DNA from: JALFST01 sp022779285
GTDB taxonomy: Bacteria; Bacillota; Clostridia; Tissierellales; Peptoniphilaceae
NCBI GenBank assembly: GCA_050313895.1
Contig: JBNPMI010000008.1
Length of the DNA stretch: 64,000 bases
Strand: one strand, 5' to 3'
Below the pieces are notes generated by a model, which made no database searches, had not been told where the DNA came from, and saw only the letters and a program-made list of their open reading frames with translations. Positions 9,022 through 17,158 of the stretch are shown piece after piece. Every line of letters starts with the position of its first letter. Position 1 is the stretch's first letter. Made by a program: the position numbers and the translations under genes.

Positions 9022-9684
9022 TTACACCTGCGGAATGAGAATTTCCGTAGTGAAAGCGCCGTCCTCGGAGTTACGGCTCAGATAGCCGTCCAACCGTTCG
9101 ATGATGTTATCGATCCGCACAAGGCCGAAGCCATGACCGTCGCCCTTTGTTGTCTGGAACAGTTTACCTACCTTCTCCAGCTTCTTGGTGGAAGTGAAGT
9201 TGGTGAAAGAGATGTAGAGCTGGGTACCTTTCATATCCATGTACACCCGAATCTGCCGCTGGTCTTCCGGCAGGGATAGGCTGGCTTCGATGGCATTGTC
9301 AAACAGGTTGCCGATGATGCAGCACAGATCCAGCTCGGACATTTTTAGTTTCACCGGGATGTGGGCATCGCAATGGACAGTAATGCACTTGGACTGTGCC
9401 AAGGATATCTTGCTGTTCAGAATAGCATCCGCCATGGCATTGCCAGTCTTGACCACAGTATCCACGGTGTTCAGATCCGTGTCCAGCTCGTCCAGGTACG
9501 CCTTGATCGCATCCATATCACCGTTGGCAGCCAGCACCTTCATGGTCTGGATGTGGTTGCGGTAGTCATGCCGCCATCCCCGGATCTGCCGGTACATATT
9601 GTCCACTTCCTGATAGTGGGTCTCAATCAGTTCCCGCTGGTAGGCAGCGATCCGCTTGTCTATCTGTTTTGAAAAGAGGGACAT
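9022..9684 (-). CDS. GHKL sensor histidine kinase without membrane domain
   Basis: The 220 residues contain the phospho-accepting histidine H39 in WRHDYRNH, an N-box IGNLFDNAIEAS and the glycine-rich GHGFGLVRIDNI, as in the AgrC/CitA-like kinases that pair with LytTR regulators. There are no membrane segments; normally several precede this core, so the input module is absent or lost. The start has a strong site (GGGAGG). It is the third gene of a unit led by a LytTR regulator, with an HD protein between the two. Its likely partner is that regulator; the signal is unknown. Confidence 0.85.
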   Translation of the reverse strand: MSLFSKQIDKRIAAYQRELIETHYQEVDNMYRQIRGWRHDYRNHIQTMKVLAANGDMDAIKAYLDELDTDLNTVDTVVKTGNAMADAILNSKISLAQSKCITVHCDAHIPVKLKMSELDLCCIIGNLFDNAIEASLSLPEDQRQIRVYMDMKGTQLYISFTNFTSTKKLEKVGKLFQTTKGDGHGFGLVRIDNIIERLDGYLSRNSEDGAFTTEILIPQV

Positions 9685-9702
9685 GGTGATCCTCCCTGTG
9701 AA

Positions 9703-10305
9703 CTAAAATAAATCTGCCGAAGAATTCTCTAATACATTTGGCAACAGCGAATATATATTGCAACCACAAAGGTTATCAAAATGAGTTTTTGTTGCCATAA
9801 ATGCCTTCCACTTCTCAATTGTAAAATCGTAGAGTCCGTGGCGAATTGCTACATCTACAAAACGCTTTTCCATTATACATGCCCCATTGGGTAAAGAAAT
9901 CGCATCGCATAGCTGAATTAAAATGTCGTAATCATCAAACTGCACTTGCTTAAGATACTTATCTAAAAAACTGAGTTGGTCACTTGTGCAGTCGATTTTT
10001 CCGAAGAACGTTTTTACATCTCTTATCGGGAAAGAGTGAGTTAAACAAATTCGAGCTATCTCATGCTGATCCAGACTCATCATATACTCATATCCATCAA
10101 ACAAATGTAGAATTCCGGTTATGCCTGCACGGCGCCCAATATCATGAAGCAATCCCATAACATAGGCCTTATCTGCATCCAGGCTCGCGGCTTTTGCGAT
10201 TAGTTGCGCGTTGTGAGCGACAGACACACTGTGCAACTCCCACGGCCCCGGATTCATTTTTACTGCAATTTTCAATTCCTGTTCGGCTTCTAAAGCTGAC
10301 AACAT
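9703..10305 (-). CDS. HD-domain protein
   Basis: A 200-residue soluble protein with an HD-type metal site: H31, then H54-D55 in VMGLLHDIGRRAG, and a later His/Asp pattern (CLTHSFP, QLCDAIS). Members hydrolyse phosphate esters of nucleotides or related molecules; the substrate cannot be read from sequence. It starts behind TAAGGAG, 12 bases after the LytTR gene, and ends 18 bases before the kinase gene. An HD gene inside a regulator-kinase pair is unusual; it may be an enzyme carried along or a part of the signalling. Confidence 0.8.
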   Translation of the reverse strand: MLSALEAEQELKIAVKMNPGPWELHSVSVAHNAQLIAKAASLDADKAYVMGLLHDIGRRAGITGILHLFDGYEYMMSLDQHEIARICLTHSFPIRDVKTFFGKIDCTSDQLSFLDKYLKQVQFDDYDILIQLCDAISLPNGACIMEKRFVDVAIRHGLYDFTIEKWKAFMATKTHFDNLCGCNIYSLLPNVLENSSADLF

Positions 10306-10317
10306 ATTACTATCTCC

Positions 10318-11016
10318 TTATGTACGCTGAATGATCGCCCGGTTCAGCGGTTCGTAAGCACCTCTGGGCAGGGGTAACAAAGTACCATCGGACAGGTGCA
10401 CTTCCGTTTTGGTGACTCGCTGGATATATTTCAGGTTCAGGATCATTGCCCGACCTACCCGGCAGAAGCGGTCATCCAGTTCTCTCTCGAAATCGCCCAA
10501 GGTGCGCTTGACTGTGTAATCAGCTTTTGCGTGGACAGTCACATAGTTCTGATGCACACCCAGATAGCGGATCTCATAGAACGGAATCCGCACCATCTCA
10601 CCGTAGGCTTCCAGATTTAAGCACCGTTCCTCCTGCTTCCGCTTTTCCAGTGCCCGATCCATGACTGTCAGTAGCTTTTTCTGGTTCACAGGCTTCATCA
10701 GATAGTGGAGCGCTGCCACCTCGTAACCCTCTGCAATATAGTCGGAGTAGCCGGTGATGAACACGATCTGCACTGCTTCATTGTCCTGCCGGACTCGCTT
10801 TGCCATAGTAACGCCGTCCATAGCGCCCATTTCAATATCCAGAAGAAGAATATCCCAATCCTTGTCCTCGGCATAGCGGAACAAGAAAGCTTCCGCAGAA
10901 GGAAACAACTCGGCCTGTATATTTGCCTGTCGCAGATATGCCCAGCTATTCAAAATACCTTGTACGAATTCAGCATCCTTGGTGCTGTCATCTACGATTG
11001 CAACCCGATAGGCCAT
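10318..11016 (-). CDS. LytTR-type response regulator
   Basis: Receiver domain (about residues 1-120) with D9/D10, phospho-acceptor D60 in LLLDIEMGAMDG and lysine K108 in MKPV, followed by a LytTR DNA-binding domain. I place the start at ATG 11016 behind GAAGGTG, giving 232 residues; 44 further codons are open upstream but have no ribosome site and do not match a receiver domain. It heads a minus-strand unit with an HD protein and a GHKL kinase. LytTR/GHKL pairs often answer peptides; no precursor gene is visible nearby. Confidence 0.92.
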   Translation of the reverse strand: MAYRVAIVDDSTKDAEFVQGILNSWAYLRQANIQAELFPSAEAFLFRYAEDKDWDILLLDIEMGAMDGVTMAKRVRQDNEAVQIVFITGYSDYIAEGYEVAALHYLMKPVNQKKLLTVMDRALEKRKQEERCLNLEAYGEMVRIPFYEIRYLGVHQNYVTVHAKADYTVKRTLGDFERELDDRFCRVGRAMILNLKYIQRVTKTEVHLSDGTLLPLPRGAYEPLNRAIIQRT

Positions 11017-11149
11017 GTGTTCACCTTCTTTCGCTTTTGCTATATTATGGCCACTTTTTCCGCTTGTTGCAAGATATGTTTCGCTCTCAAAATTGGCCAC
11101 GAGACTTTCAATCTGGTGTAGAAGTATTTCGCAGGCCCTAACAACCACA

Positions 11150-11220
11150 AGGAATAATTAAAAGGTGGACATACCTATGGCGAAAATGGACACACCTCCG
11201 ACATTTCGTTAAAAGATATG
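11150..11220. repeat. Right copy of the permuted repeat (blocks B-A)
   Basis: Contains block B (11150-11177) then block A (11188-11220, with the conserved core TTTCGTTAAAAG). It lies just upstream of the LytTR gene and may also hold its promoter. Confidence 0.6.
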
Positions 11221-11234
11221 CCTCGATAAAACAG

Positions 11235-11280
11235 AACCAGGCTCTGAGGTGATGATCTGACATCGCCACAGAGCCTGGTT
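11235..11280. terminator. Long hairpin
   Basis: AACCAGGCTCTG pairs perfectly with CAGAGCCTGGTT, and an inner GGTGATG/CATCGCC arm extends it. On the minus strand it is followed by TTTTA. It may back up the terminator of tRNA-Pro. Confidence 0.6.
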
Positions 11281-11324
11281 TCGTTAAATCGTATGGAAAA
11301 ACCCTTGCAATCAAGAGAAAATAA

Positions 11325-11377
11325 AAAGAAACTGGACACCTGCTTCGATACCCATGGTATCAAAATAGGTGTCCAGT
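11325..11377 (-). terminator. Terminator of tRNA-Pro
   Basis: ACTGGACACCT and AGGTGTCCAGT pair over 11 bases with an inner GATACC/GGTATC arm. On the minus strand TTCTTTTTATTTT follows. It begins six bases after the tRNA end. Confidence 0.8.
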
Positions 11378-11382
11378 TATGA

Positions 11383-11456
11383 TCGGAGTGAGAGGATTCG
11401 AACCTCCGGCCTCCTGCTCCCGAAGCAGGCGCGCTACCGAGCTGCGCTACACCCCG
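11383..11456 (-). tRNA. tRNA-Pro (anticodon CGG)
   Basis: 74-base cloverleaf: acceptor CGGGGTG/CACTCCG, anticodon stem CCTGC/GCAGG with loop TTCGGGA, T arm with GGTTCGAATCC and discriminator A. CCA is not encoded. Confidence 0.93.
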
Positions 11457-11556
11457 TAAGAAGACTTATAGATGTTATCACAAAATAATAATTGTGACAA
11501 TACCCGAAAGTGCGGAATCTCATTCCATGCCGAAAAATTTGAGAAAAGCTTGATGC

Positions 11557-11598
11557 TTTATAACTTTTGTAATACAATTGTATTACAAAAGTTATAAA
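11557..11598. promoter_or_regulatory. 42-bp perfect palindrome upstream of the RHH operon
   Basis: Each 21-base arm (centre ACAATTGT) is the exact reverse complement of the other. It lies 37 bases before the ATG of the ribbon-helix-helix gene and contains TTGTAATAC/GTATTACAA half sites. The position and symmetry suggest an operator, probably for the first gene product, overlapping the promoter. Confidence 0.7.
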
Positions 11599-11635
11599 CG
11601 AGTCATATCGGAATTCAGAGAGAATGAGGTGACGA

Positions 11636-11833
11636 ATGGAAAATAAGCTTATCATTCCGGCAAAAAAATATCAGGGAGAAACCTCTGTGGTTTCCATGCG
11701 CCTGCCCAATGACCTGGTTAGGGATTTGGATCAGGTTGCAGGGCGTACCGGACGGAATCGCAATGAAATTGTGCTCTTGTGCCTTGAATTTGCCTTGGAC
11801 AATCTAAAAATTGAAAACGAGGGGCAATCATGA
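11636..11833 (+). CDS. Ribbon-helix-helix (CopG/Arc-type) regulator
   Basis: A 65-residue protein with the ribbon strand TSVVSMRLPNDL followed by two helices, DLDQVAGRTG and RNEIVLLCLEFALDN, the normal shape of a small RHH DNA-binding dimer. GAGGTG precedes the ATG by four bases. It is the first gene of a four-gene operon and overlaps the next gene through ATGA. The perfect palindrome upstream is its most likely target, which would give autoregulation; this is inferred from position. Confidence 0.8.
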   Translation: MENKLIIPAKKYQGETSVVSMRLPNDLVRDLDQVAGRTGRNRNEIVLLCLEFALDNLKIENEGQS

Positions 11834-12540
11834 AAAAACATGGATTCTTTTATGGAATTGCGGTGCTTTTATTAGGCATGTATGTATCTCTGACGTTGCT
11901 TTTAACGAAAGAAAGAGATGCTCAGTTTTGGCTGGGCTTCGGCGCTGTGATCTTTGCCTTGGTGGTGTGGACGGTCAGCTACACTTTGAGCACCGACAAA
12001 AAGCTGATCGCTCCGGCGCGTGCAATGGTTTTTTCGATCACCACGATGTATGTGCTGGCAACATGGAGCGCCAATTTGATATTGGATGGATTTCTGGCAG
12101 TCGGCCGGAAGCTGTTTTTCAGCGTGCATATTCTGATGTTTACGGTAGCGGCCGTATCCATTCTTGTGATCCTCAAGGTGGCGTTCTCCTATCAAGCGCA
12201 AAAGGAAGCGGAAAAACGCAGCCTTTTGCCGTTGCAGAGAGCAATACTGGCTTGGGAGGAGCTGCGGGAAAAAGTGCGTCGGATGCCGCAGGCAAGAGGC
12301 GCCATTCTCCATGATGTAGACCTGTTTTTGAATGATCTGCGGTTTGCCGATTTCGGTCCGGACGCAGAGGATTCGGAACAGGATCTCTTGGAAGGAGCCG
12401 AGCGATTTTCGGCGGAGGTGGATCATATAGAATCCATTGCTTCTGAGGATTTTTCGTCGGCAAAAGCGATTCTGGAGGAAATGCATGGCATTGTACGAAT
12501 CCGAAGCACACGGATCAGAGTCTCAGAGGATCAGGATTAA
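11830..12540 (+). CDS. Four-helix membrane protein of unknown function
   Basis: I do not recognise the family. The 236 residues have four predicted membrane segments (about 7-26, 32-53, 64-86 and 95-119) and then a charged cytoplasmic tail of about 115 residues, rich in Glu and Arg, likely helical. It begins inside the stop of the RHH gene (ATGA) and ends nine bases before the SPFH/zinc-ribbon gene, so the products are probably made together. It may provide the membrane anchor for the SPFH protein. Confidence 0.7.
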   Translation: MKKHGFFYGIAVLLLGMYVSLTLLLTKERDAQFWLGFGAVIFALVVWTVSYTLSTDKKLIAPARAMVFSITTMYVLATWSANLILDGFLAVGRKLFFSVHILMFTVAAVSILVILKVAFSYQAQKEAEKRSLLPLQRAILAWEELREKVRRMPQARGAILHDVDLFLNDLRFADFGPDAEDSEQDLLEGAERFSAEVDHIESIASEDFSSAKAILEEMHGIVRIRSTRIRVSEDQD

Positions 12541-12549
12541 GGGGGAGAT

Positions 12550-13704
12550 ATGGCGATTGTTGAAATTATCAAATATAAGGGAAGTCCGGATGTTTTTGCT
12601 TGGAAATATCCTAATGAAGAGCTCAGCACGTGGACACAGCTTATTGTCAATGAAGCACAGAATGCGGTGCTTTTCAAAGACGGCAAGGCGCTCGATGTGT
12701 TTGAAAGCGGACGGCACACCTTAAAGACTGCGAATATTCCCGTCCTCAATAAGCTGATCAACCTCCCTTTCGGCGGCAGATCCCCTTTTACAGCGGAGGT
12801 TTGGTACGTCAACAAGGTTCATGTGTTAGACGTAAAGTGGGGCACGGCCTCTCCAATTCAAATTCAGGATCCTAAATATGCCATTTTGATCCCTGTACGT
12901 TCCTACGGACAATTCGGGCTTCGTATCCGGGATGCGAAAAAGTTTCTTGTGCAGCTGGTAGGGACACTTCCGTTGTTTGACAGGGAAAATCTGGTTCGCT
13001 ATTTTAAGGGGCTCTATCTCACCAAGGTGAAGGATGTCATTTCCGCATTTTTAGTGAATCGTCAGATCAGCATTGTGGAAATCAATGCACATATCGAGGA
13101 AATCTCCGCATTTTTACAAGAAAAGATGCAGCCTCTTTTGGAGGAATACGGCATTCAATTGGTCAATTTCTACGTCAATGATATCAGCGTTCCGGAAGAG
13201 GATCCTGCGGTAATCAAGCTGAAAAATGCTCTTGCGAAAAAAGCGGAAATGGATATCATCGGCTATAATTATCAAATGGAACGTTCGTTTGACACATTGG
13301 AGGGCGCTGCAAACAACAGCGGAGGCTCTGCCGATTTTATGGGAGCCGGAATGGGACTCGGAATGGGAGCTGCTGTCGGCGGAGCATTCGGAACAAGCAT
13401 GGGGCAGGTGAGTCAGGCACTCAGCACCTCGTCCGGTGAGCACAAAAACTGCCCCGTCTGCGGAAAGCCGATGCCTAAGGAGCAGCGCTTTTGCGGAAAT
13501 TGCGGCTTTGATACGGAAAAAACGGCTGCATCCCGGGAGGAGTATGTGACCTGCAGTCATTGCGGAGCAACGTGTACAAAAAGCATGAAGTTTTGTCCGG
13601 AGTGCGGCAAATCTCTTATGAGTGAATGTCCGCAATGTCATGCGCCTGTCTCAGGCAATTCTAAATTCTGCTCCGAGTGTGGATATCAGCTGCGTTCCGA
13701 ATAA
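12550..13704 (+). CDS. SPFH-domain protein with C-terminal zinc ribbons (YdjI/COG4260-like)
   Basis: The 384 residues consist of an SPFH/Band-7-like core (about 20-245), a glycine-methionine rich linker (about 255-290) and three CxxC...CxxC zinc ribbons (NCPVCGKP/FCGNCG, TCSHCGA/FCPECG, ECPQCHA/FCSECG). This matches the family also called virion-core-like and Bacillus YdjI, which sits in the pspA-ydjGHI membrane-stress operon. No N-terminal membrane helix is visible, unlike classical stomatins. It starts behind AAGGGGGAGAT and is flanked by two membrane proteins in the operon, so a membrane-associated scaffold is a reasonable guess. Confidence 0.88.
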   Translation: MAIVEIIKYKGSPDVFAWKYPNEELSTWTQLIVNEAQNAVLFKDGKALDVFESGRHTLKTANIPVLNKLINLPFGGRSPFTAEVWYVNKVHVLDVKWGTASPIQIQDPKYAILIPVRSYGQFGLRIRDAKKFLVQLVGTLPLFDRENLVRYFKGLYLTKVKDVISAFLVNRQISIVEINAHIEEISAFLQEKMQPLLEEYGIQLVNFYVNDISVPEEDPAVIKLKNALAKKAEMDIIGYNYQMERSFDTLEGAANNSGGSADFMGAGMGLGMGAAVGGAFGTSMGQVSQALSTSSGEHKNCPVCGKPMPKEQRFCGNCGFDTEKTAASREEYVTCSHCGATCTKSMKFCPECGKSLMSECPQCHAPVSGNSKFCSECGYQLRSE

Positions 13705-13729
13705 TCAAGGGGAAACCGGAGGTTTTACG

Positions 13730-14404
13730 ATGGCGGGAGAGAATTCAGTGAAGAAAAACAATAGATCATGGAGGAGAATTTTAGCTTGGACGATTTTGCT
13801 TTTTCCCGTCGCTATGTACTATATCAAACGAAAATTGGATTCCAATCCTGTGGATTACGTGCGAAACGGTGAAAAGGTTCGATGGTTCGGAATCAGCATG
13901 CTGGTTCTTATGGTGCTGATCGTGATCAATGAGCCGAACAAAACAGCGGAGGAGGCAGGTGCCGGCATTGTCTGGACGGTTTTGGTGCTCACGATTATGG
14001 GAATCTACGGCCTGATTATTGGACAGATGTATATCAAGATGGGAAAGAAAAATGCGCGGTATCTGTCTTTGATTTTTTCCGGAGAGAATCCGCTCATAGC
14101 GGAAATCGCCAGAGAATTTCCGACAAGCTACAATCAGGCGGTGCGCGATATACAGCGTATGATTGACGATCAGGGCATTCTCCATGCATCCTTGGATTTA
14201 CAACAGGGACGAATCTATGTGGGGAAAAAGCCGGCCGAGTCTGCGACGCCAAATGTGCAGAAATCAACAAATACGGCACAAGACATCCCCTCTGCCGTAT
14301 CTTCTGCCGTAATAAAATGCCCCAATTGCGGTGCTCCAAACCGTGTATATTCCGGACGGGAAAATGTATGTGAATATTGCGAATCCGTGCTGCCGGATCA
14401 TTGA
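13730..14404 (+). CDS. Membrane protein with C-terminal zinc ribbon
   Basis: The start is ATG 13730 behind CCGGAGG; earlier in-frame codons overlap the SPFH gene and are unlikely to be used. The 224 residues have three hydrophobic segments (about 17-33, 52-68, 79-101), a soluble middle with a short helix-turn-helix-like stretch (PTSYNQAVRDIQRMIDDQG) and a C-terminal ribbon CPNCGAPN...CEYC. It shares the zinc-ribbon theme with the preceding SPFH gene, which suggests a joint complex. It ends the operon and is followed by a strong terminator. No function is known to me. Confidence 0.75.
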   Translation: MAGENSVKKNNRSWRRILAWTILLFPVAMYYIKRKLDSNPVDYVRNGEKVRWFGISMLVLMVLIVINEPNKTAEEAGAGIVWTVLVLTIMGIYGLIIGQMYIKMGKKNARYLSLIFSGENPLIAEIAREFPTSYNQAVRDIQRMIDDQGILHASLDLQQGRIYVGKKPAESATPNVQKSTNTAQDIPSAVSSAVIKCPNCGAPNRVYSGRENVCEYCESVLPDH

Positions 14405-14409
14405 AATCA

Positions 14410-14444
14410 AAGCTCTCCTTTCGAATCAGGAGAGCTTTTTTTTT
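14410..14444 (+). terminator. Rho-independent terminator of the RHH-SPFH operon
   Basis: AAGCTCTCCT pairs perfectly with AGGAGAGCTT and runs into nine T. Confidence 0.9.
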
Positions 14445-14509
14445 GGAACATACAAATCTTTGCAAAAGAAGCGATTTATAGACCCCGGGTTTGACAGTTT
14501 AAAAAGTGG

Positions 14510-14552
14510 AAAGCCCTATATACATTGTAAATACAAGGTTACAGGGCTTTTT
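14510..14552. terminator. Hairpin next to transposase remnant
   Basis: AAAGCCCT / AGGGCTTT with a 25-base loop and a short T run. It abuts the transposase remnant and may be what is left of the element end. Confidence 0.45.
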
Positions 14553-14735
14553 CTATTTCTGATTTTGGTCTAATGTGTCTCTTGTTAATTTCTTTTGTAT
14601 CTTTTTCATGTTCTGCATCGAAATGATTTCACAGTCGGTTCGAAATCCGGACAGCTTGTGGAGTGCGTCTGTGATTTCATTTCGCGTATAAATCGGAACG
14701 TAGCCATCGGATCCCATTTGCAGCAAGTACAGCAT
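14553..14735 (-). pseudogene. Transposase C-terminal remnant (IS1634/IS4-like)
   Basis: Only the last 60 residues remain: YTRNEITDALHKLSGFRTD followed by a lysine-rich tail. This matches from memory the end of IS1634-like DDE transposases (YTRTELTDALHD.FGFRTDY). The frame continues open to about 14790 without a clear match. The catalytic part is absent. Confidence 0.6.
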
Positions 14736-14861
14736 TTGGAGAAAAAGCGGGGATATTTGTTTTTGGGCTAAGGAGCAGAAAATGAATTTTCGGCGGTTTT
14801 ATGAGCTGAATAAAAAATTTGTTTTTTGAAATTTTCTCAATCTATACTTTTGTCAAGAAGA

Positions 14862-14870
14862 TGGTATAAT
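14862..14870 (+). promoter_or_regulatory. Extended -10 promoter element of the repeat protein gene
   Basis: TGGTATAAT is a perfect extended -10, about 108 bases before the TTG start at 14978. No good -35 lies at the usual distance; the leader is long. Confidence 0.5.
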
Positions 14871-14977
14871 AAAGACAATATGAATGGATTTCAATGTTGA
14901 GGCATCCCTTGATTATGGACACAATTTTCTGAAAAGAGAGACTCATCCCTTTTAAGTACAAAGTAAGGAGGAACGTT

Positions 14978-17125
14978 TTGAAAACTATGAAAAGGTGGTA
15001 TCTGCCCTTGGGACTTGCGCTGGCTCTTTTTCTGACGCCGCCGGTCGTCAAGGCGGATACGCCCGACGCGGCATCTCCGGCGGAGCCGACAGCAACTGAG
15101 CTTGTAGAGCCGAAGCCCACGGAGACGGAGGCGGCACCGGACGGTGAGGCCGCGCCTTCCGCAGCGGAAGAGGCTCCGAAGGAGAACGCGCCTGCTAAGG
15201 AAACAGCACCTGCACCTACGGAGAATACGGCTCCCGCACCCGATGAGGAAACAGTGCCGGTTCCCGCTGAGAAAACGGACCCCGCGCCTGCCGAGGAGAC
15301 GGCTCCCGCGATACGCTATGACCAGGCAGGCAATCAGTTCTTTCAAGGAGACCAATTGCTTACGAATCAATGGGTAGCATGGAACGGTGAGGAATACTTT
15401 GCAGACGGTGCAGGGCATCCCTATGCAAATCGTTTTATCACCTTCGGTGAGGGGGTTTCCTACCTGATGGGAGAAAACGGAGCCAAACTGAAGGGTCTGC
15501 AAGCTTTCCGCGGGGATTTGTATCTTCTGGATGAACAGACGGGTCTTTTGCGTCTGGATAACGCGTGGGTCAAGACCGGAGAGGGAGAGGTCTTTCCCAA
15601 CAGCGAGGGGAAGGTATACCATGACCGCATCATCAGCTTCGGAAGCACCGAATATTATATGAACAGCCGGGGGACAAAGTTCACGGGTTTGAAGAGCATC
15701 GGTTCGGATCTTTATTACTTCGATGAGACGACGGGCATCCTGCGCAAGGACAATGCGTGGGTGAAGACCTCTTTGGGAGAGATTTTCCCCAACAGCGAGG
15801 GGAAGGTGTATCATGACCGCATCATCAGCTTTGGGAGCACCGAATATTATATGGACAGCCAGGGGGTCAAGTCCACGGGCATGAAGAGCATCGGCTCGGA
15901 TCTTTATTACTTCGATGAGACGACGGGCATCCTGCGCAAGGACAATGCGTGGGTGAAGACCTCTTTGGGAGAGATTTTCCCCAACAGCGAGGGGAAGGTA
16001 TACCATGACCGCATCATCAGCTTCGGAAGCACCGAATATTATATGGACAGCCAAGGGAAGAAGGCGGCGGGCCTGAAGAGCGTTGGTCCGGATCTTTATT
16101 ACTTCGATGAAACGACATATATCCTGCGCAAGGACAACGCATGGATAACGGTTGACGGAAAGGACTATTTTCCGAACGGGGAAGGAAAGCTGTACCGTGA
16201 CCGGATCATCACCTTCGGTTCCGAAGAGGCCTACTATATGCAGCATGACGGCTCGAAGGCGGCGAATACATTTGCCGAGGTGGAGAATCATCTCTATTAC
16301 CTACGAGGAGACGGAAGGGTTGCGCAGGACAACGCATGGATAACGGTTGACGGAAAGGACTATTTTCCGGACAAAGAAGGAAAGCTGTACCGTGACCGGA
16401 TCATCACCTTCGGAGCTTCGGCATATTACATGAATCATGCGGGTCAAAAATCCTTCGGTACGATCATGGGCAACGGGGCGCAATATTTTGCGGATCGCAA
16501 TACCGGTCTCTTGTATTCGGATGCGAAAGTAACAGATCAGGACGGTCAGATCTATTATCTTTTGCCGAATTATCAAATGGCAAGAGGATGGCGCCAAATT
16601 GATCGCAGGCTTTATTACTTTGATCCCGAAGCGGATTTTCCGGCGGCGTTGAGAGAAACGAAGAAAAATATCTACAATGTTGTCTATGAGTTCAACTCGG
16701 AGGGGCAGGTTATCAATAATTCGGCAATTGATAAGGCGATTGCCAGACTTGATCAGACAGGCTGGAATTTGCGATTGGCCTTCGACTGGGTCGCTTCCTT
16801 TCAATATAAGGGATTAGCTCAGAAAGATCCGTCTCCCGGCCTGGACTGGTTTGCTAACATAGGCTTCGATACGCAAAGCGGCAATTGCTTTGTCTATTCG
16901 GCGACATTTTACGAGATGGCGCGTTTAATGAACTATGATGTCCGATGGATGTTCGGCTATGTGGCAAGTCACAGGAATCCACACAGCTGGACGGAAATTA
17001 TTCTGGACGGCAACACCTATGTGTTCGATCCGGATTTTACGTCAGAAATGGAACGTAACGGATACCAAATCCAATATGGAGACAAGGGCACATGGCGATA
17101 TGTGGATTATGATCGATTCAGCTGA
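14978..17125 (+). CDS. Secreted cell-wall-repeat protein with transglutaminase-like domain
   Basis: The start is TTG at 14978, six bases after AAGGAGG; the ATG at 14987 is too far. The 715-residue protein has a signal peptide (about 1-26, cut near VKA), a Pro/Glu/Ala-rich linker to about residue 110, a row of aromatic cell-wall-binding type repeats of about 64 residues (to about 520), and a C-terminal transglutaminase/protease-like domain with the triad C637 (GNCFVYSATF), H669 (HSWTE) and D684 (FDPDF). The repeats should hold it at the surface; the catalytic domain may crosslink or cleave proteins or peptidoglycan. A lipoprotein and an acyltransferase gene follow. Confidence 0.85.
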   Translation: MKTMKRWYLPLGLALALFLTPPVVKADTPDAASPAEPTATELVEPKPTETEAAPDGEAAPSAAEEAPKENAPAKETAPAPTENTAPAPDEETVPVPAEKTDPAPAEETAPAIRYDQAGNQFFQGDQLLTNQWVAWNGEEYFADGAGHPYANRFITFGEGVSYLMGENGAKLKGLQAFRGDLYLLDEQTGLLRLDNAWVKTGEGEVFPNSEGKVYHDRIISFGSTEYYMNSRGTKFTGLKSIGSDLYYFDETTGILRKDNAWVKTSLGEIFPNSEGKVYHDRIISFGSTEYYMDSQGVKSTGMKSIGSDLYYFDETTGILRKDNAWVKTSLGEIFPNSEGKVYHDRIISFGSTEYYMDSQGKKAAGLKSVGPDLYYFDETTYILRKDNAWITVDGKDYFPNGEGKLYRDRIITFGSEEAYYMQHDGSKAANTFAEVENHLYYLRGDGRVAQDNAWITVDGKDYFPDKEGKLYRDRIITFGASAYYMNHAGQKSFGTIMGNGAQYFADRNTGLLYSDAKVTDQDGQIYYLLPNYQMARGWRQIDRRLYYFDPEADFPAALRETKKNIYNVVYEFNSEGQVINNSAIDKAIARLDQTGWNLRLAFDWVASFQYKGLAQKDPSPGLDWFANIGFDTQSGNCFVYSATFYEMARLMNYDVRWMFGYVASHRNPHSWTEIILDGNTYVFDPDFTSEMERNGYQIQYGDKGTWRYVDYDRFS
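15556..16340 (+). repeat. Tandem 192-bp coding repeats
   Basis: The marker GA(T/C)AA(T/C)GC(A/G)TGG recurs at 15556, 15749, 15941, 16133 and 16328, a period of 192-195 bases. The copies from about 15749 to 16130 are almost identical over long stretches, so copy number can change by recombination. Confidence 0.9.
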
Positions 17126-17158
17126 TTTCAAGGGTGCAATGGATTGAGAGGGATACTG

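Noticed and set aside
10705..11121. 138-codon plus-strand frame opposite the LytTR gene
   Set aside because: Antisense to a well-supported receiver domain; no ribosome site.
14891..16291. Long minus-strand open frame (466 codons) opposite the repeat protein
   Set aside because: It mirrors the repeated, biased codons of the plus-strand gene, has an arginine/leucine-rich meaningless product and no ribosome site.
15556..16340. Possible CRISPR-like periodic repeats
   Set aside because: The 192-bp period is coding, without short repeats and unique spacers; I saw no CRISPR array or cas genes in the window.
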